IMG/VR virus record: IMGVR_UViG_3300034022_000682
Location: 1 to 54,681 of that record
Direction: 5' to 3' (one strand)
DNA: 54,681 nucleotides
Origin: a virus
The notes under the pieces are model-generated. The model ran no database searches, was not told the origin of the DNA, and worked only from the letters and a program-made list of their open reading frames with translations. Shown here in pieces: positions 15,243 through 25,048 of the stretch. The position numbers were made by a program, and so were the translations under genes. How positions within the stretch are numbered: the first letter of the stretch is position 1; each line of letters opens with the position of its first letter.

Positions 15243-17462
15243 ATGGAATTAGCAAATAATATATTAGCAGTAATTGAGCCTAAAATTAGGCCAACTGAAA
15301 TAAAGATTGACGCTTTAGCTGAAGAAAAACCAGATGAAGCAAAGGCTAATCAGACTAGCGTGATTGCTACGCTGAAACCCATGGTGCTTATAAATGGATA
15401 CCAGTTTTCTCCAAAAGATATTACTTTTTTTGAATTAGATTTATCTCAAATATTACCAACATGTAAATTAAGTCTTACTGACAGTGCTGGTAAATTTGCA
15501 GTTGGAAGTTATCCAAGAGATGGTGATTTCTTTACTATATTAATTAACTCTAAAAATCAGGAAACGTTTAAGTCTATTCACATGGACTTTGATATAGCTA
15601 GTTGTGATGCACCAAAGGCAGGTAACACAGGATCTGCAACATTTAATATAGAAGGTTTTTGTAAAATTCCTAAAATTTATGGAGAAGACTGTAAGCACTT
15701 TGAAAATGGAACTTCGTTGGACCATATGAAATTAGTATCTGCTGACCTAGAACTTGGATTAGCAACTAATATAGATGCAGCGGATGATTCTCAAGTTAGA
15801 ATTATGGCATATGAACCTTATATGGATTTTATTAAAACTATTGTAAAAGAAAGTTACGTAGGTGAGGAATCATTTCAAAAATTTTGGGTTGATCCTTATT
15901 ATTATTTAAATTATGTCGATGTTAATGCATTATTTAATTCTCCAAACCCTCCTATTTTGGAATTTGCAGAATCTTTAGCTTCAGCTGCGGAGTCTATGAC
16001 ACCTAGCGAAGAAGATAAAAAAAATGCTGACTTTGGTAATGATATTGAGGTACCTTTGTTATTAACTAATCATATTAAATTCATGGGAAATAATGCTTTT
16101 ATTGAAGCACATGAACTAATTAATAATTCTGCTGAAATTAGTGCTAAAGCTGGTTATGCAAGAGAAGTTACTATCTATGATAATAATGGCGATAAAAAGA
16201 AACAGGAATTTAGAATTGAACCATTAGGTGGTAAAGATCTAAAAGAATTAGAAGAGCCATTAAGAGGTAATAGAAACGATAAAAGACACTTAGATCAAAT
16301 TAAGTATAAGTATATTGGAAGACAAGAAGCTGGTGACGATGGATTAGGAAACGTTCATCCTAATGCAGCATTTGCACAATTACACAATACTCAAAATGCA
16401 ATGGAAGTTCAAAAGATGAAACTTAAAGTTACTTTAAATTCATTTAATCCTTCATTGTATAAGTATCAAAAGATTCCTGTATTAATGTACATTGTTAATA
16501 AAAAGGCTATTGAACAAAACGAAAGAATTAAAGGTGATAAGAAAGAATTAGGTATGGATAAAGATGAACCTTTCAATTTAGGTGAAGATACCGAAAGCAT
16601 TACACCAGGAAGAAGTCCTAGTAATGCATTAGATACATTTTTATCAGGATATTATATCATTGAAGATATTGTATATCGAACAAGTGATGGTGAAACTAAA
16701 CAACATGTTACACTTCTTAGAAGAGAATGGCCTACTAGAACTGAGAATTTACTTAATCCTCCAGGTTTAGCTGAAGATGCTACTCCTGAAAAGAAAGCTG
16801 AGAATATTAAAGAGAATAGTCCACCACCAGCACCACCAGAACCTACTCCTGCACCAACGCCTGAACCTACTCCGCCAGTTGAAGAGCCAGTATTTACGAT
16901 AGATCCTGAACTAATTAAGAGAAGAAATGGTATTGGATCATGGTTTGATTATACCGGCAAATTAAAATGGAATGCTGATGATATATCTCTGGTGACAGAA
17001 ACTCCTAAAATTAAATTAACATTTAAGGGTGCATCTGGTCATGAAGTTCAAGCTACGGTAACTATGGAAGATAAATTTACGCCAGGTCCTGGTGGATATG
17101 GACAAATACCATATAATACAGAATTTACAGTAGCTAAAAATACATTTAAAGATAAAGAAGGAAAGTATACTATTGATATAGTATTGACATATAAAGATCA
17201 AACTGTAACTGAAACAGTTAATTGGGAATTTTATAAATGGACTCCTGATAAAATCTATGACCAAGGTGCTATAAGAAGCGGTAAATTATTATATACATGG
17301 CAGACTATTTCTGCTAAAGAAGCTGGTAATTTCATAGGTCAGTATACGCTGAAAGGTGAAGCTACCAAAGATGGTAATGGACCTAGAAATGGTAAAATAG
17401 AAGGTACAGATATAAATGATGTTATAAAACGTACAGAAAATGCTGGACAATCAGAAGCTTAA
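15243..17462 (+). CDS. Baseplate hub protein, gp27/gpD-like
   Basis: The 739-residue protein has a beta-rich N-terminal half with FFELDLSQILPTCKLSLTDSAGKF. A conserved-looking segment GEESFQKFWVDPYYYLNYVDVNALF is typical of the gpD/gp27 hub fold, which forms the trimeric adaptor between tail tube and spike. Residues about 526-549 are a Pro-rich linker (APPEPTPAPTPEPTPP). An Ig-like C-terminal domain of about 150 residues follows (KIKLTFKGASGHEV..ATVTMED). The C-terminal extension is unusual for a hub and may face outward. It lies 5 bases after gp53. Confidence 0.7.
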   Translation: MELANNILAVIEPKIRPTEIKIDALAEEKPDEAKANQTSVIATLKPMVLINGYQFSPKDITFFELDLSQILPTCKLSLTDSAGKFAVGSYPRDGDFFTILINSKNQETFKSIHMDFDIASCDAPKAGNTGSATFNIEGFCKIPKIYGEDCKHFENGTSLDHMKLVSADLELGLATNIDAADDSQVRIMAYEPYMDFIKTIVKESYVGEESFQKFWVDPYYYLNYVDVNALFNSPNPPILEFAESLASAAESMTPSEEDKKNADFGNDIEVPLLLTNHIKFMGNNAFIEAHELINNSAEISAKAGYAREVTIYDNNGDKKKQEFRIEPLGGKDLKELEEPLRGNRNDKRHLDQIKYKYIGRQEAGDDGLGNVHPNAAFAQLHNTQNAMEVQKMKLKVTLNSFNPSLYKYQKIPVLMYIVNKKAIEQNERIKGDKKELGMDKDEPFNLGEDTESITPGRSPSNALDTFLSGYYIIEDIVYRTSDGETKQHVTLLRREWPTRTENLLNPPGLAEDATPEKKAENIKENSPPPAPPEPTPAPTPEPTPPVEEPVFTIDPELIKRRNGIGSWFDYTGKLKWNADDISLVTETPKIKLTFKGASGHEVQATVTMEDKFTPGPGGYGQIPYNTEFTVAKNTFKDKEGKYTIDIVLTYKDQTVTETVNWEFYKWTPDKIYDQGAIRSGKLLYTWQTISAKEAGNFIGQYTLKGEATKDGNGPRNGKIEGTDINDVIKRTENAGQSEA

Positions 17463-17485
17463 ATTAAAATAAAGATAAATAATAT

Positions 17486-18916
17486 ATGTCAGACTTTAGC
17501 CACATTAATGAATTTAGAAAAGGTTCTATTTTAAGAAAGATCAGTGAAGATCCAACCTATCTTAGCTTCTTTTTTATGTTTGATACTGTCGATAGAGAAC
17601 ATTCGCCTCTATTTGCTGGACCAGCAGAAGAATATTTAGCTGATTTTGTCGATCATGATCACGGTACTAATTATGCGGCTAATTTAACAGCATTTAAAAC
17701 AGTTTTACTTAAAATTAATAAAGATATGCCATGGTTTTGGCAAAAGGTAAGTGGACTAGAATTGACACAAACGTTTGCTAAGATGGAAGAACCTTGGAGA
17801 GGTGCTGAAGCTCCAAAAATAGACATCGAGTGTTTAGAAGAAAATATTGAGTTAACTGCAATTGGTTTGATGAGTTTATATAAACAAGCGGTTTATGATT
17901 ATGAAAGATATGTTGAAATACTTCCTAAAAATATAAGACATTTTAGAGTATGGATTTTACTTTCAGAAGTTAGAACATTTCAACAAGATATAGGCGCAAG
18001 AGATCTAGATCTTTATGGAACGCCAATGCCAAAAGATAATGCTAGTAAATCTATTAACATTATTCCTAGAGCAAAAGGAAGTGAGACTGCAGTTGGTAAA
18101 AACTCAGGTAAATTCGAGGCAGATGTAGTTAAACATTATGCAGCTGATGCAAAACCCCATATAATGTTTGAATTAGGTTTTTGTGAATGGCAACAAGATT
18201 CGATCGCGGACATGTTCGCTGATGCTTCTAAAACACCTGAATTGAAAAAACCTAAAATAAGTTTTTCATGGGCAACTTGTAGAATAAATGCTCAAAAATT
18301 TGGACCGAATATAACAAAACCTACTGATGAGAGTGCAATGAAAGATACTAAGCCGAAAGATGGTTTATATCCTAATACACCCTTTAATCCTTTAGCAATT
18401 GCACAAAACGCTATTAGTGATAAAGTAAATGGTATTGCTGGAGCTCTTGTAAATAGATTTAATAATTTAAAGAATGGTTTACCAGGTTTTGGTAAAAACC
18501 CAATGGGAGCTGTTTACCCAGAAAGATTAACAGGAGCTGCTGCTAGTTTAGCAAATGCTGGAATGGATAAATTAAAATCATTATTATTAGATAATGTACA
18601 TGGTTTAGGAGGAGGTTTGGGTACTTTAGGTGATATTGACTCTGCACTTTCTGCAGGTAGTATTAATGGTATAACAAACTTAATTGGTGGAATGATTAAA
18701 AAATCAGATAAAAAATCAACACCGGGTAGTATTTCACCTAAACAAGTTTATGACGAAATAACAACAGACACTAGTCCTGATGGAAAACTAAACGAAAAGG
18801 TATATGATCCGATTGCTAAACCAAGCAAATCTATTAGGATCACACCTGGAAGAATACATCCTAAAGGTGTAGATAGTAGTCCAGATAATTCACTTAACGA
18901 TAACATATATAAATAA
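17486..18916 (+). CDS. Baseplate structural protein between hub and spike
   Basis: The 476-residue protein lies between the hub and spike genes and its stop overlaps the spike ATG by one base. The first 180 residues are helical and aromatic-rich (YLSFFFMFDT, MPWFWQKVSGLELTQTF). A beta segment at about 215-275 (HIMFELGFCEWQQDSIADMF..ISFSWATCRI) looks tube-like. The C-terminal third is Gly/Ala-rich and helical (about 320-405). I infer a baseplate hub or tube component from position; the exact T4 counterpart is not recognised. Confidence 0.6.
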   Translation: MSDFSHINEFRKGSILRKISEDPTYLSFFFMFDTVDREHSPLFAGPAEEYLADFVDHDHGTNYAANLTAFKTVLLKINKDMPWFWQKVSGLELTQTFAKMEEPWRGAEAPKIDIECLEENIELTAIGLMSLYKQAVYDYERYVEILPKNIRHFRVWILLSEVRTFQQDIGARDLDLYGTPMPKDNASKSINIIPRAKGSETAVGKNSGKFEADVVKHYAADAKPHIMFELGFCEWQQDSIADMFADASKTPELKKPKISFSWATCRINAQKFGPNITKPTDESAMKDTKPKDGLYPNTPFNPLAIAQNAISDKVNGIAGALVNRFNNLKNGLPGFGKNPMGAVYPERLTGAAASLANAGMDKLKSLLLDNVHGLGGGLGTLGDIDSALSAGSINGITNLIGGMIKKSDKKSTPGSISPKQVYDEITTDTSPDGKLNEKVYDPIAKPSKSIRITPGRIHPKGVDSSPDNSLNDNIYK

Positions 18917-19629
18917 TGGCAGACGAACTTGTTCAAGATAATTTAAGAGACCAACATTGGTTAGGAGAAGTTGTTGTAAATGAAGATCCTTTACTTAATG
19001 GAAGATGTCGCGTTAAGGTATACGGGAAATTTGATAAACTTACAGATGATGCAATTCCATGGGCAACGCCTATGAATAGAGATGCAGTAGGTTCTCATAA
19101 TGTACCAAGAGTTGGCGATATAGTTGCAGTTAGATTTGATAATGGTAACTTATATCATCCTGAATATTGGTTTCAAATAGATCAAAATAAAGATTTAAAA
19201 TCGGATATATTAGAAGCTTCTGATGCACCTCACGATGTTGTCAGTTTAGTATATGACTCAGTTCGTAATATTAGAATTTATCATTCACCCGAAGATGGTT
19301 TAGTTATCACTCGTGGAACTGGTGCAAAAGAAAGACCTATGATTCAAATAGATGAAGAGGGATTTATTAAGATAAGCACAGACGCTAAGATATTCTTAGA
19401 CTGTGGTGATATATTTGTCTCAAACACCGGTGAACCTGGTGCAGATGAGACAGAACCGGCAGTTAGAGGTCAATCTTTACAAGATTGGTTGCAAATGTTT
19501 TTAGATGATTATAACGCACATATTCATCCAACGGGAGTTGGTCCATCTGGACCTCCAATGCCACCTACACCAACTACTGTAGGTAAATTATCGAGTACTC
19601 ACATTAAGTATCAACAAAAAGGTAAATAA
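18916..19629 (+). CDS. Baseplate spike protein, gp5/gpV-type OB-fold
   Basis: The 237-residue protein has the OB-fold pattern of contractile-tail spikes: GRCRVKVYGKF..IPWATPM followed by VPRVGDIVAVRFDNGN..PEYWFQ. It then has a short beta-helix-like region and a C-terminal NAHIHPTGVGPSGPPMPP segment, a histidine motif common in spike proteins. There is no lysozyme domain, unlike T4 gp5. The spike pierces the outer membrane as the sheath contracts. The one-base overlap with the upstream gene suggests coupled synthesis. Confidence 0.8.
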   Translation: MADELVQDNLRDQHWLGEVVVNEDPLLNGRCRVKVYGKFDKLTDDAIPWATPMNRDAVGSHNVPRVGDIVAVRFDNGNLYHPEYWFQIDQNKDLKSDILEASDAPHDVVSLVYDSVRNIRIYHSPEDGLVITRGTGAKERPMIQIDEEGFIKISTDAKIFLDCGDIFVSNTGEPGADETEPAVRGQSLQDWLQMFLDDYNAHIHPTGVGPSGPPMPPTPTTVGKLSSTHIKYQQKGK

Positions 19630-19631
19630 TT

Positions 19632-21464
19632 ATGCCAGCACTATGGCCATCTTTCATACCAGCACTAGCTGGTGATATAGCAGGACAATCGTTTACAAAA
19701 GCGGGCGGTGCTTTAGTGTCTTATGCTTTACCTAAAGTTGGTAAAGATCAAGTACCTATTTTTCCTCCGTCACCTGAGTTAATTGAATCTCTTAAACCGG
19801 GAAATCCACTAAATGCTGACTTAAGTATTAATCCATTAGATTTAATTAATGCAATAAATTTAAATCCATTAAGTGGTAGATATGATTTTGGTGTAAGAGT
19901 AGCTGAACGATATATTGCAGCTGTTAAAGGTTTGGCTATGACACCATTTGGTGCAACGCATACTAATAATGGAGCTGCAGAATTTTTATTAAAACAGGGT
20001 TATGGTTTGGTATTCGAAAGAATATTAAAAGAGGGTGATATTCCATTACAAGATCAAAAAGATAAAGATGGGAAAATAATTAAGATGGGAAAGGAATCAC
20101 ATCCAGCATATGCTGATTTTTGTCCAGGACCTATCGCTATGCCAGATCCTGTCGAAGAAGAGAAAAAACAAAATAAGAAATTTAATAAATTTATTGAGAA
20201 GTTTAAAACAGATCCAGCAATGGACCTTAAACAATTTAAATTCTTTCAGTTTCATTGCTTAGATGGTAAAGAAACTCAAAGTGATTTTATACAACTTATA
20301 GTAAATAGATTACTACAGCAATTTGAAACCTATACAAAGACAGATGACATGTGGGATTATTTTTCATGGGTTGACAGTTTAGGTAAAGAGAGATATAAAA
20401 ATATTACTGGTATTAATCTTGGTGGAAGCGATTTTAATAGTTTAAAACCATATCCAAATATTCCAACCGGTGTTAGATCTTCTATAAATAAAGCTGGTTA
20501 TAAATGGGAAGAAGTAGCCGATGGTGTTAGAAGTCTTTTTTTAAAAACATTAGAACCAGTATTTCCTGTATATGAAAAGATAGTTAGTAATACAAATACT
20601 AAAATTACTGATTGGGAAAAAAGAATTAAGAATGGTGCAAAAGCTCCTATTGTTAAACCTTGGCCATTTGATCCTGCTGAAAATGCAGAGTGTCCTTTAA
20701 ATAGATATAAGATTCAAGTTTCTTTTAATAGAGAACATAATCCACCAGACAATCCTAGTAAAAGACCAGAAATTTTAACTGATCAATTCATTACTACGTT
20801 TTCATATGACAAATCAACTAAAAAATCATTTATAGATTCTTTAAAAACTATTGAATGGTATGATAAAGATACTAATTATACAAACACACATTATAAGTTA
20901 GTTGAATATGATACATGGTGGATGAAAGTACCTGATGCTATTAATACTGTTAGGCAACCTGAGGATATGGTTAAAATTGATCCAAAATTAGGTGGTACAA
21001 ATTTTAAGTTTCAAAGACAAGAAGTAATAGATGCTATTGCAGCAGCAAAAGAATGTGATGACGTTGAAGCAGATAGTGGTATAGATTATACTTGGCCAGG
21101 TGGAGATCCATACGAAGAAATGGCAGAGATAACTATTGCATATTGGTATGCATGTATTGTAAAACCATTTGCACCAACACCAGCTGCTTTACCAGCTTTA
21201 ATACCTGCACCATTAGGTGGAATTTACATACCAATTTATTATGGAGGTAAAAAGAGATTAGCTAATAATTTAAGAAAGGCTTGGAATAGTGGTAAAGCAT
21301 TTGCAACTTTGCCAGTGCCTGCACCGCCAGCATTAGTAGTTGCTACAGCAGTAGCAGCAGCATATGCTTTGCATTTATTAGAATTTAAATTATTATACTT
21401 AGGTGGTATACCAACACCGGCAGGCCCAGTGCCAATGGTGGGTATAGTTCCTGTAGTATTCTAA
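19632..21464 (+). CDS. Virion structural protein with hydrophobic Pro/Ala-rich C-terminus
   Basis: The 610-residue protein starts 2 bases after the spike stop. The central part is helical and charged. The C-terminal 100 residues are strongly hydrophobic and Pro/Ala/Gly-rich (APTPAALPALIPAPLGGIYIPIYYGG, then VPAPPALVVATAVAAAYALHLLEFKLLYLGG). This region could enter a membrane or pack inside the baseplate. I do not recognise the family. Position after the spike suggests a baseplate component or membrane-contacting protein. It ends the tail block before a promoter-like box. Confidence 0.6.
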   Translation: MPALWPSFIPALAGDIAGQSFTKAGGALVSYALPKVGKDQVPIFPPSPELIESLKPGNPLNADLSINPLDLINAINLNPLSGRYDFGVRVAERYIAAVKGLAMTPFGATHTNNGAAEFLLKQGYGLVFERILKEGDIPLQDQKDKDGKIIKMGKESHPAYADFCPGPIAMPDPVEEEKKQNKKFNKFIEKFKTDPAMDLKQFKFFQFHCLDGKETQSDFIQLIVNRLLQQFETYTKTDDMWDYFSWVDSLGKERYKNITGINLGGSDFNSLKPYPNIPTGVRSSINKAGYKWEEVADGVRSLFLKTLEPVFPVYEKIVSNTNTKITDWEKRIKNGAKAPIVKPWPFDPAENAECPLNRYKIQVSFNREHNPPDNPSKRPEILTDQFITTFSYDKSTKKSFIDSLKTIEWYDKDTNYTNTHYKLVEYDTWWMKVPDAINTVRQPEDMVKIDPKLGGTNFKFQRQEVIDAIAAAKECDDVEADSGIDYTWPGGDPYEEMAEITIAYWYACIVKPFAPTPAALPALIPAPLGGIYIPIYYGGKKRLANNLRKAWNSGKAFATLPVPAPPALVVATAVAAAYALHLLEFKLLYLGGIPTPAGPVPMVGIVPVVF

Positions 21465-21474
21465 AAAATGATAG

Positions 21475-21485
21475 GATATATAATA
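21475..21485 (+). promoter_or_regulatory. Putative late promoter GATATATAATA
   Basis: The box begins 36 bases before the ATG of the S1-domain gene and lies 10 bases after the preceding stop. The spacing equals that of the next box (22837). Confidence 0.55.
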
Positions 21486-21510
21486 TGTTACACTTTTAAT
21501 ATAAAAATAA

Positions 21511-22818
21511 ATGAACACAGAAAAAAACAAAAGAGTTAGACTTGGTGAATCTAAAGCCAAAGAAAACACAAAAGAAGAGTCTGATTTGTCGCTAGACTTT
21601 CTTAAAAAAATGGCAGGAATTCCAACATCTAAAGAGGATTCTCTTGCTACATTTTACGACAAAGACGGAAATTTTATGTGGGATGCTTATGAAGCAGATT
21701 GCCCATCTAAACTTAGAAAACCAAATCCTCACATTAAAACTCAAAACGGAGACAAAGTTTATTCAAGAGAGTCATACGCACAAGAGATGTATGATAAACT
21801 TATATCATTCGATAGTTCTCAAGGTGTAATGGTATCTGACTTAACTGTTGGAGAAATTCTTAATGGTAAAATCTATGCAGTAAGTCATGATTTTATTAGT
21901 GTTGATGTTGGTTACAGAGAATTAGTATATGTCAAGTATGACAAGGAACCTTCTGAAATTCAATCATTAAAACCAGGTGATGAAACTGCTGTATTGATTA
22001 CACAATTTGGAAATAATTCACATGTGTTAGGATCAATTAATGGCGGTGTTAAACACAAAGTATTCATGGATCTTAGAGAAGCTGTTGAAACCGGTGGAAC
22101 TGCATGGGTAGGTAAAGTTACAAATATGATTGAGAATGGTGGTTACATGGTGACAGTTCAAGGAATTGAATGTTTTATGCCAGGATCACTCGCAGGTATT
22201 AATAAATTACACGATTTTAGTTCTATTATTGGAACAGAAATGTATGTTGTCCCTGTAAGTTTCTCACCAGAAAGAGGTACGCTAGTAGTTTCTCATAGAA
22301 AATATTTACAAGCTTTAATACCTCAAGAAATTGAAGATTTAAGAGCAAATCAAGGTGCAACAATTACAGGTAATGTAACAGGTTCTGCTAAATATGGTGT
22401 GTTTGTTGAATTTAATGGATGTTTAACGGGTATGATTCATAGTAATGACTTAGACGAAGAAACTACAGTTAAGTTTAAAGCTAGACAAATTTTACCAGGT
22501 GATGAAATTGAATTCATCGTTAAAGATATTATTAGTGATACTAAAATTACACTTACTCAAAAAGCAAATTCTGTATCCAATCCTTGGCATGATATTGCTT
22601 CAAGATACCAGATTCCTTCTGTGATTCAAGCAACTGTAAAAACTAAAAAAGATTACGGTTTGTTTATTACAATTGAAGAAGGTGTAACTGGACTGTTGCA
22701 TGTTAGTGAAGTTGGAGAAGATATTATGGAGGTATTTAAAAACGGAGATCCAATCACCGTACAAATTACACGAATTGATGTTGATTCAATGAAAGTATTT
22801 TTGAAAATGCCTCAATAA
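21511..22818 (+). CDS. Ribosomal protein S1-like protein with four S1 domains
   Basis: The 435-residue protein has a Lys/Glu-rich N-terminus of about 108 residues, then four S1/OB repeats at about 109-180, 195-265, 283-355 and 370-435. The last two are the most canonical: GNVTGSAKYGVFVEFNGCLTG and ATVKTKKDYGLFITIEEGVTG. bS1 binds A/U-rich mRNA leaders and brings them to the 30S subunit. A phage copy could favour its own SD-less transcripts. It has its own promoter-like box and a typical AAATAATG start. It could instead be a general RNA-binding protein; no ribosome-binding region can be proven from sequence. Confidence 0.8.
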   Translation: MNTEKNKRVRLGESKAKENTKEESDLSLDFLKKMAGIPTSKEDSLATFYDKDGNFMWDAYEADCPSKLRKPNPHIKTQNGDKVYSRESYAQEMYDKLISFDSSQGVMVSDLTVGEILNGKIYAVSHDFISVDVGYRELVYVKYDKEPSEIQSLKPGDETAVLITQFGNNSHVLGSINGGVKHKVFMDLREAVETGGTAWVGKVTNMIENGGYMVTVQGIECFMPGSLAGINKLHDFSSIIGTEMYVVPVSFSPERGTLVVSHRKYLQALIPQEIEDLRANQGATITGNVTGSAKYGVFVEFNGCLTGMIHSNDLDEETTVKFKARQILPGDEIEFIVKDIISDTKITLTQKANSVSNPWHDIASRYQIPSVIQATVKTKKDYGLFITIEEGVTGLLHVSEVGEDIMEVFKNGDPITVQITRIDVDSMKVFLKMPQ

Positions 22819-22836
22819 CTATTGCACCGAGAGTGT

Positions 22837-22846
22837 GATATATATT
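22837..22846 (+). promoter_or_regulatory. Putative late promoter GATATATATT
   Basis: The box begins 36 bases before the ATG at 22873. A second AT-rich run, GATAAATATC (22852-22861), lies between box and start. Confidence 0.45.
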
Positions 22847-22872
22847 GAAACGATAAATATCATAATCTTAAT

Positions 22873-24180
22873 ATGCAAAAGCTAACTTACGATTCTCCTA
22901 GAGAATCAATATTGAACGCAGCACTTATGGGTGTTGAGTTTGAATTCTATTCTAATCTCGATCTAGAAGAAACCAGAAAATCTTTGGTTAAACTTCTAGA
23001 TCGAAAAATTAGGTTAGAAGATAAGGCCCACTCTGAATTTCAGCCTTCCGCTGAAGAATTCAAAATGGAACCTGATATGTCTGGTGGTAAAGGTTTAATT
23101 GAATTGGTTACTGGACCAATACCTTACAGAAATGCTAGAATTATGGTTATTAAGATGCTTAAATGGATATCGGAAAATGGATATACTACTGATAGAGCAT
23201 CTATTCACATCAATTTATCGTTCGATAAACAATTTCTACAAGATAAAGATCTTCTTTCTAAGATGAATGTTCTTAAATTCATTTTAGAGTTTGATGAAAA
23301 ACAGGTTTATAAGTTTTTCCCAAACAGAGAAAAATCTGCTTATGCTAAAAGTATTAAGTGGGTAATGCCAAAATGGGAAGCATTCCATTTTGATGCTAAT
23401 CAAATTGCTTCAAATAATTTTAAATTTGCTGACACTAAATATTATGGAATTAACTTCTCTAAAAAAGAGAAAAACTATCTTGAATTTAGATATTTAGGTG
23501 GAGCAGATTATGAAAAGAAAGTAGATGATATTTTATATCTAACTGAAAGATTTTTAGCTCAAATGTGGAAGTCATGTAATGATGCTAGATTTACTCCTGA
23601 AAATAAAATAGAATTACAAAAAATCTTAAATAAGAATAAGCCGGTTTCTGATATGCTTAAAGATTATACAAAAGTCGCAGAACATTGGCCTAAAATTAAG
23701 ATCTTAGCAGATTTACAAGATACTCCTATTATTATAAAGGTGCATTGGGACAGATTTAAAATGAGAGTAATGGATTTGTTAGTAAATGGATCTATGACTG
23801 AGGGTACTATTAACTATGATTCAGATTACGGTGCAGTTCAAGTAAAGGATGGTAAATTCCCAACTGTTTATATGTTAGAGAATTTTGAATTTATTGATTG
23901 TGAACTTGCTGGTAATTTAACTAATTGTAGTTTTTACAATTGTGAAGTTTCAGGTTCTGCTGTTATGTGGGGAAGTTTATATCAAGGTACTAAAATAAAA
24001 GACTCTAAGGTTGAGTCTAGTTATACACACGGAAGTTGTGAATTAACCAACTGTTATGTTGCTGGTAGAGATACTATGTTTAAAGGCAAAATGATAGGTG
24101 GAATATTTAGAGAAGGTTTCATAAGTGATTCGGCTAGATTCGAAGAAACGGAAGTAGTAGTAAGTAAAAAAATAAAATAA
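22873..24180 (+). CDS. Amidoligase-like (COOH-NH2 ligase) protein with repeat-rich tail
   Basis: The 435-residue protein resembles the glutamine-synthetase-fold amidoligase family found in some large phages. It has GVEFEFYS at 20-27 (acidic metal-binding pair E22/E24), IELVTGP near 76-82, SIHINLSF near 115, and NYLEFRYLGG near 205. Family members form amide or peptide-like bonds using ATP. The last about 90 residues have short repeats with many Cys, Asn and Ser (FEFIDCELAG, CSFYNCEVSG) that suggest a small beta-helix. The substrate and the purpose in a phage are unknown. It sits between the S1 gene and the wedge genes. Confidence 0.6.
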   Translation: MQKLTYDSPRESILNAALMGVEFEFYSNLDLEETRKSLVKLLDRKIRLEDKAHSEFQPSAEEFKMEPDMSGGKGLIELVTGPIPYRNARIMVIKMLKWISENGYTTDRASIHINLSFDKQFLQDKDLLSKMNVLKFILEFDEKQVYKFFPNREKSAYAKSIKWVMPKWEAFHFDANQIASNNFKFADTKYYGINFSKKEKNYLEFRYLGGADYEKKVDDILYLTERFLAQMWKSCNDARFTPENKIELQKILNKNKPVSDMLKDYTKVAEHWPKIKILADLQDTPIIIKVHWDRFKMRVMDLLVNGSMTEGTINYDSDYGAVQVKDGKFPTVYMLENFEFIDCELAGNLTNCSFYNCEVSGSAVMWGSLYQGTKIKDSKVESSYTHGSCELTNCYVAGRDTMFKGKMIGGIFREGFISDSARFEETEVVVSKKIK

Positions 24181-24184
24181 TAAA

Positions 24185-25027
24185 ATGGGTCAAATTATAA
24201 GCGGTTCAAATAATGATTTAACTACTGGAAGAAGTTTCAGTGCGAATTGTTTAAATGCATTTCTTGATGAAATAGCAGACGAAATTACAGGAGCTTGTAT
24301 GGTTCCAGTTAACTTACCACAAAAAGAGATTATTAATATAATTAAGAGATCTAAAAAATGGTTCTATAAAAAATATGAGTATGCTGTAAAAGAAAATCTT
24401 TATCATATTCCAAATGACGTATTTTCTTCTGAATATTTTAAAAACACTAGAACTCTTAATTTACCAGGCCCAGGCATTGATGGTGGAGGTGGAGTTTATT
24501 CTGTATATGGATTATATGACTTAGCTTCTGGATTTGGTGGTCAAGGTGGTGGATTGGATCTTAGATTTCAATCAGGCGGTGATTTCTCTATGGAAAGAAT
24601 GTTATTTAGAGGTATGTATGAAGGTTCTGGTATGGCTGAGGCTGCAGAAGAATTACAATACTATGTATTGAATGCATCTATGGCAGATCTTTCTAGACAG
24701 ATCTTAGAAAATCCCATTTCTTATGCATATTCACAATTAACTGGAGAACTTAAGTTTTTAGGTGATACACCTAAAGGTGATGTGATCTTAGAAATTTATG
24801 AAACAATTCCAGATTGTGCTTTATATGACGATGAAATTTTCTTTAGATATGTTAGTGCTAAAATCAAACAATCATTAGGTACTAAGTTAGGTATTTTTAA
24901 ATTTGCTTTACCGGGTAACGTTGATTTTGATTATGATGCTATCAAATCCATGGGAGATGATGAACTTACAGCTATTGAAGAGGAAATCAAAGGAGATGAA
25001 GGTGTGGATTGGATGATGCATACATAA
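24185..25027 (+). CDS. Virion structural protein, possible neck or wedge component
   Basis: The 280-residue protein starts 4 bases after the previous stop and lies 21 bases before the gp25 gene. It has a helical N-terminus (NCLNAFLDEIADEITG.., IINIIKRSKKWFYKKY), a Gly-rich middle (about 97-120), and an alpha/beta end (GDVILEIYETIPDCALYDDEIFFRYVSAKIKQSLG). It may be a neck or tail-completion protein, but this is inferred from location and I do not firmly recognise it. Confidence 0.55.
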   Translation: MGQIISGSNNDLTTGRSFSANCLNAFLDEIADEITGACMVPVNLPQKEIINIIKRSKKWFYKKYEYAVKENLYHIPNDVFSSEYFKNTRTLNLPGPGIDGGGGVYSVYGLYDLASGFGGQGGGLDLRFQSGGDFSMERMLFRGMYEGSGMAEAAEELQYYVLNASMADLSRQILENPISYAYSQLTGELKFLGDTPKGDVILEIYETIPDCALYDDEIFFRYVSAKIKQSLGTKLGIFKFALPGNVDFDYDAIKSMGDDELTAIEEEIKGDEGVDWMMHT

Positions 25028-25048
25028 ATAAAGAAGATACATACATAG

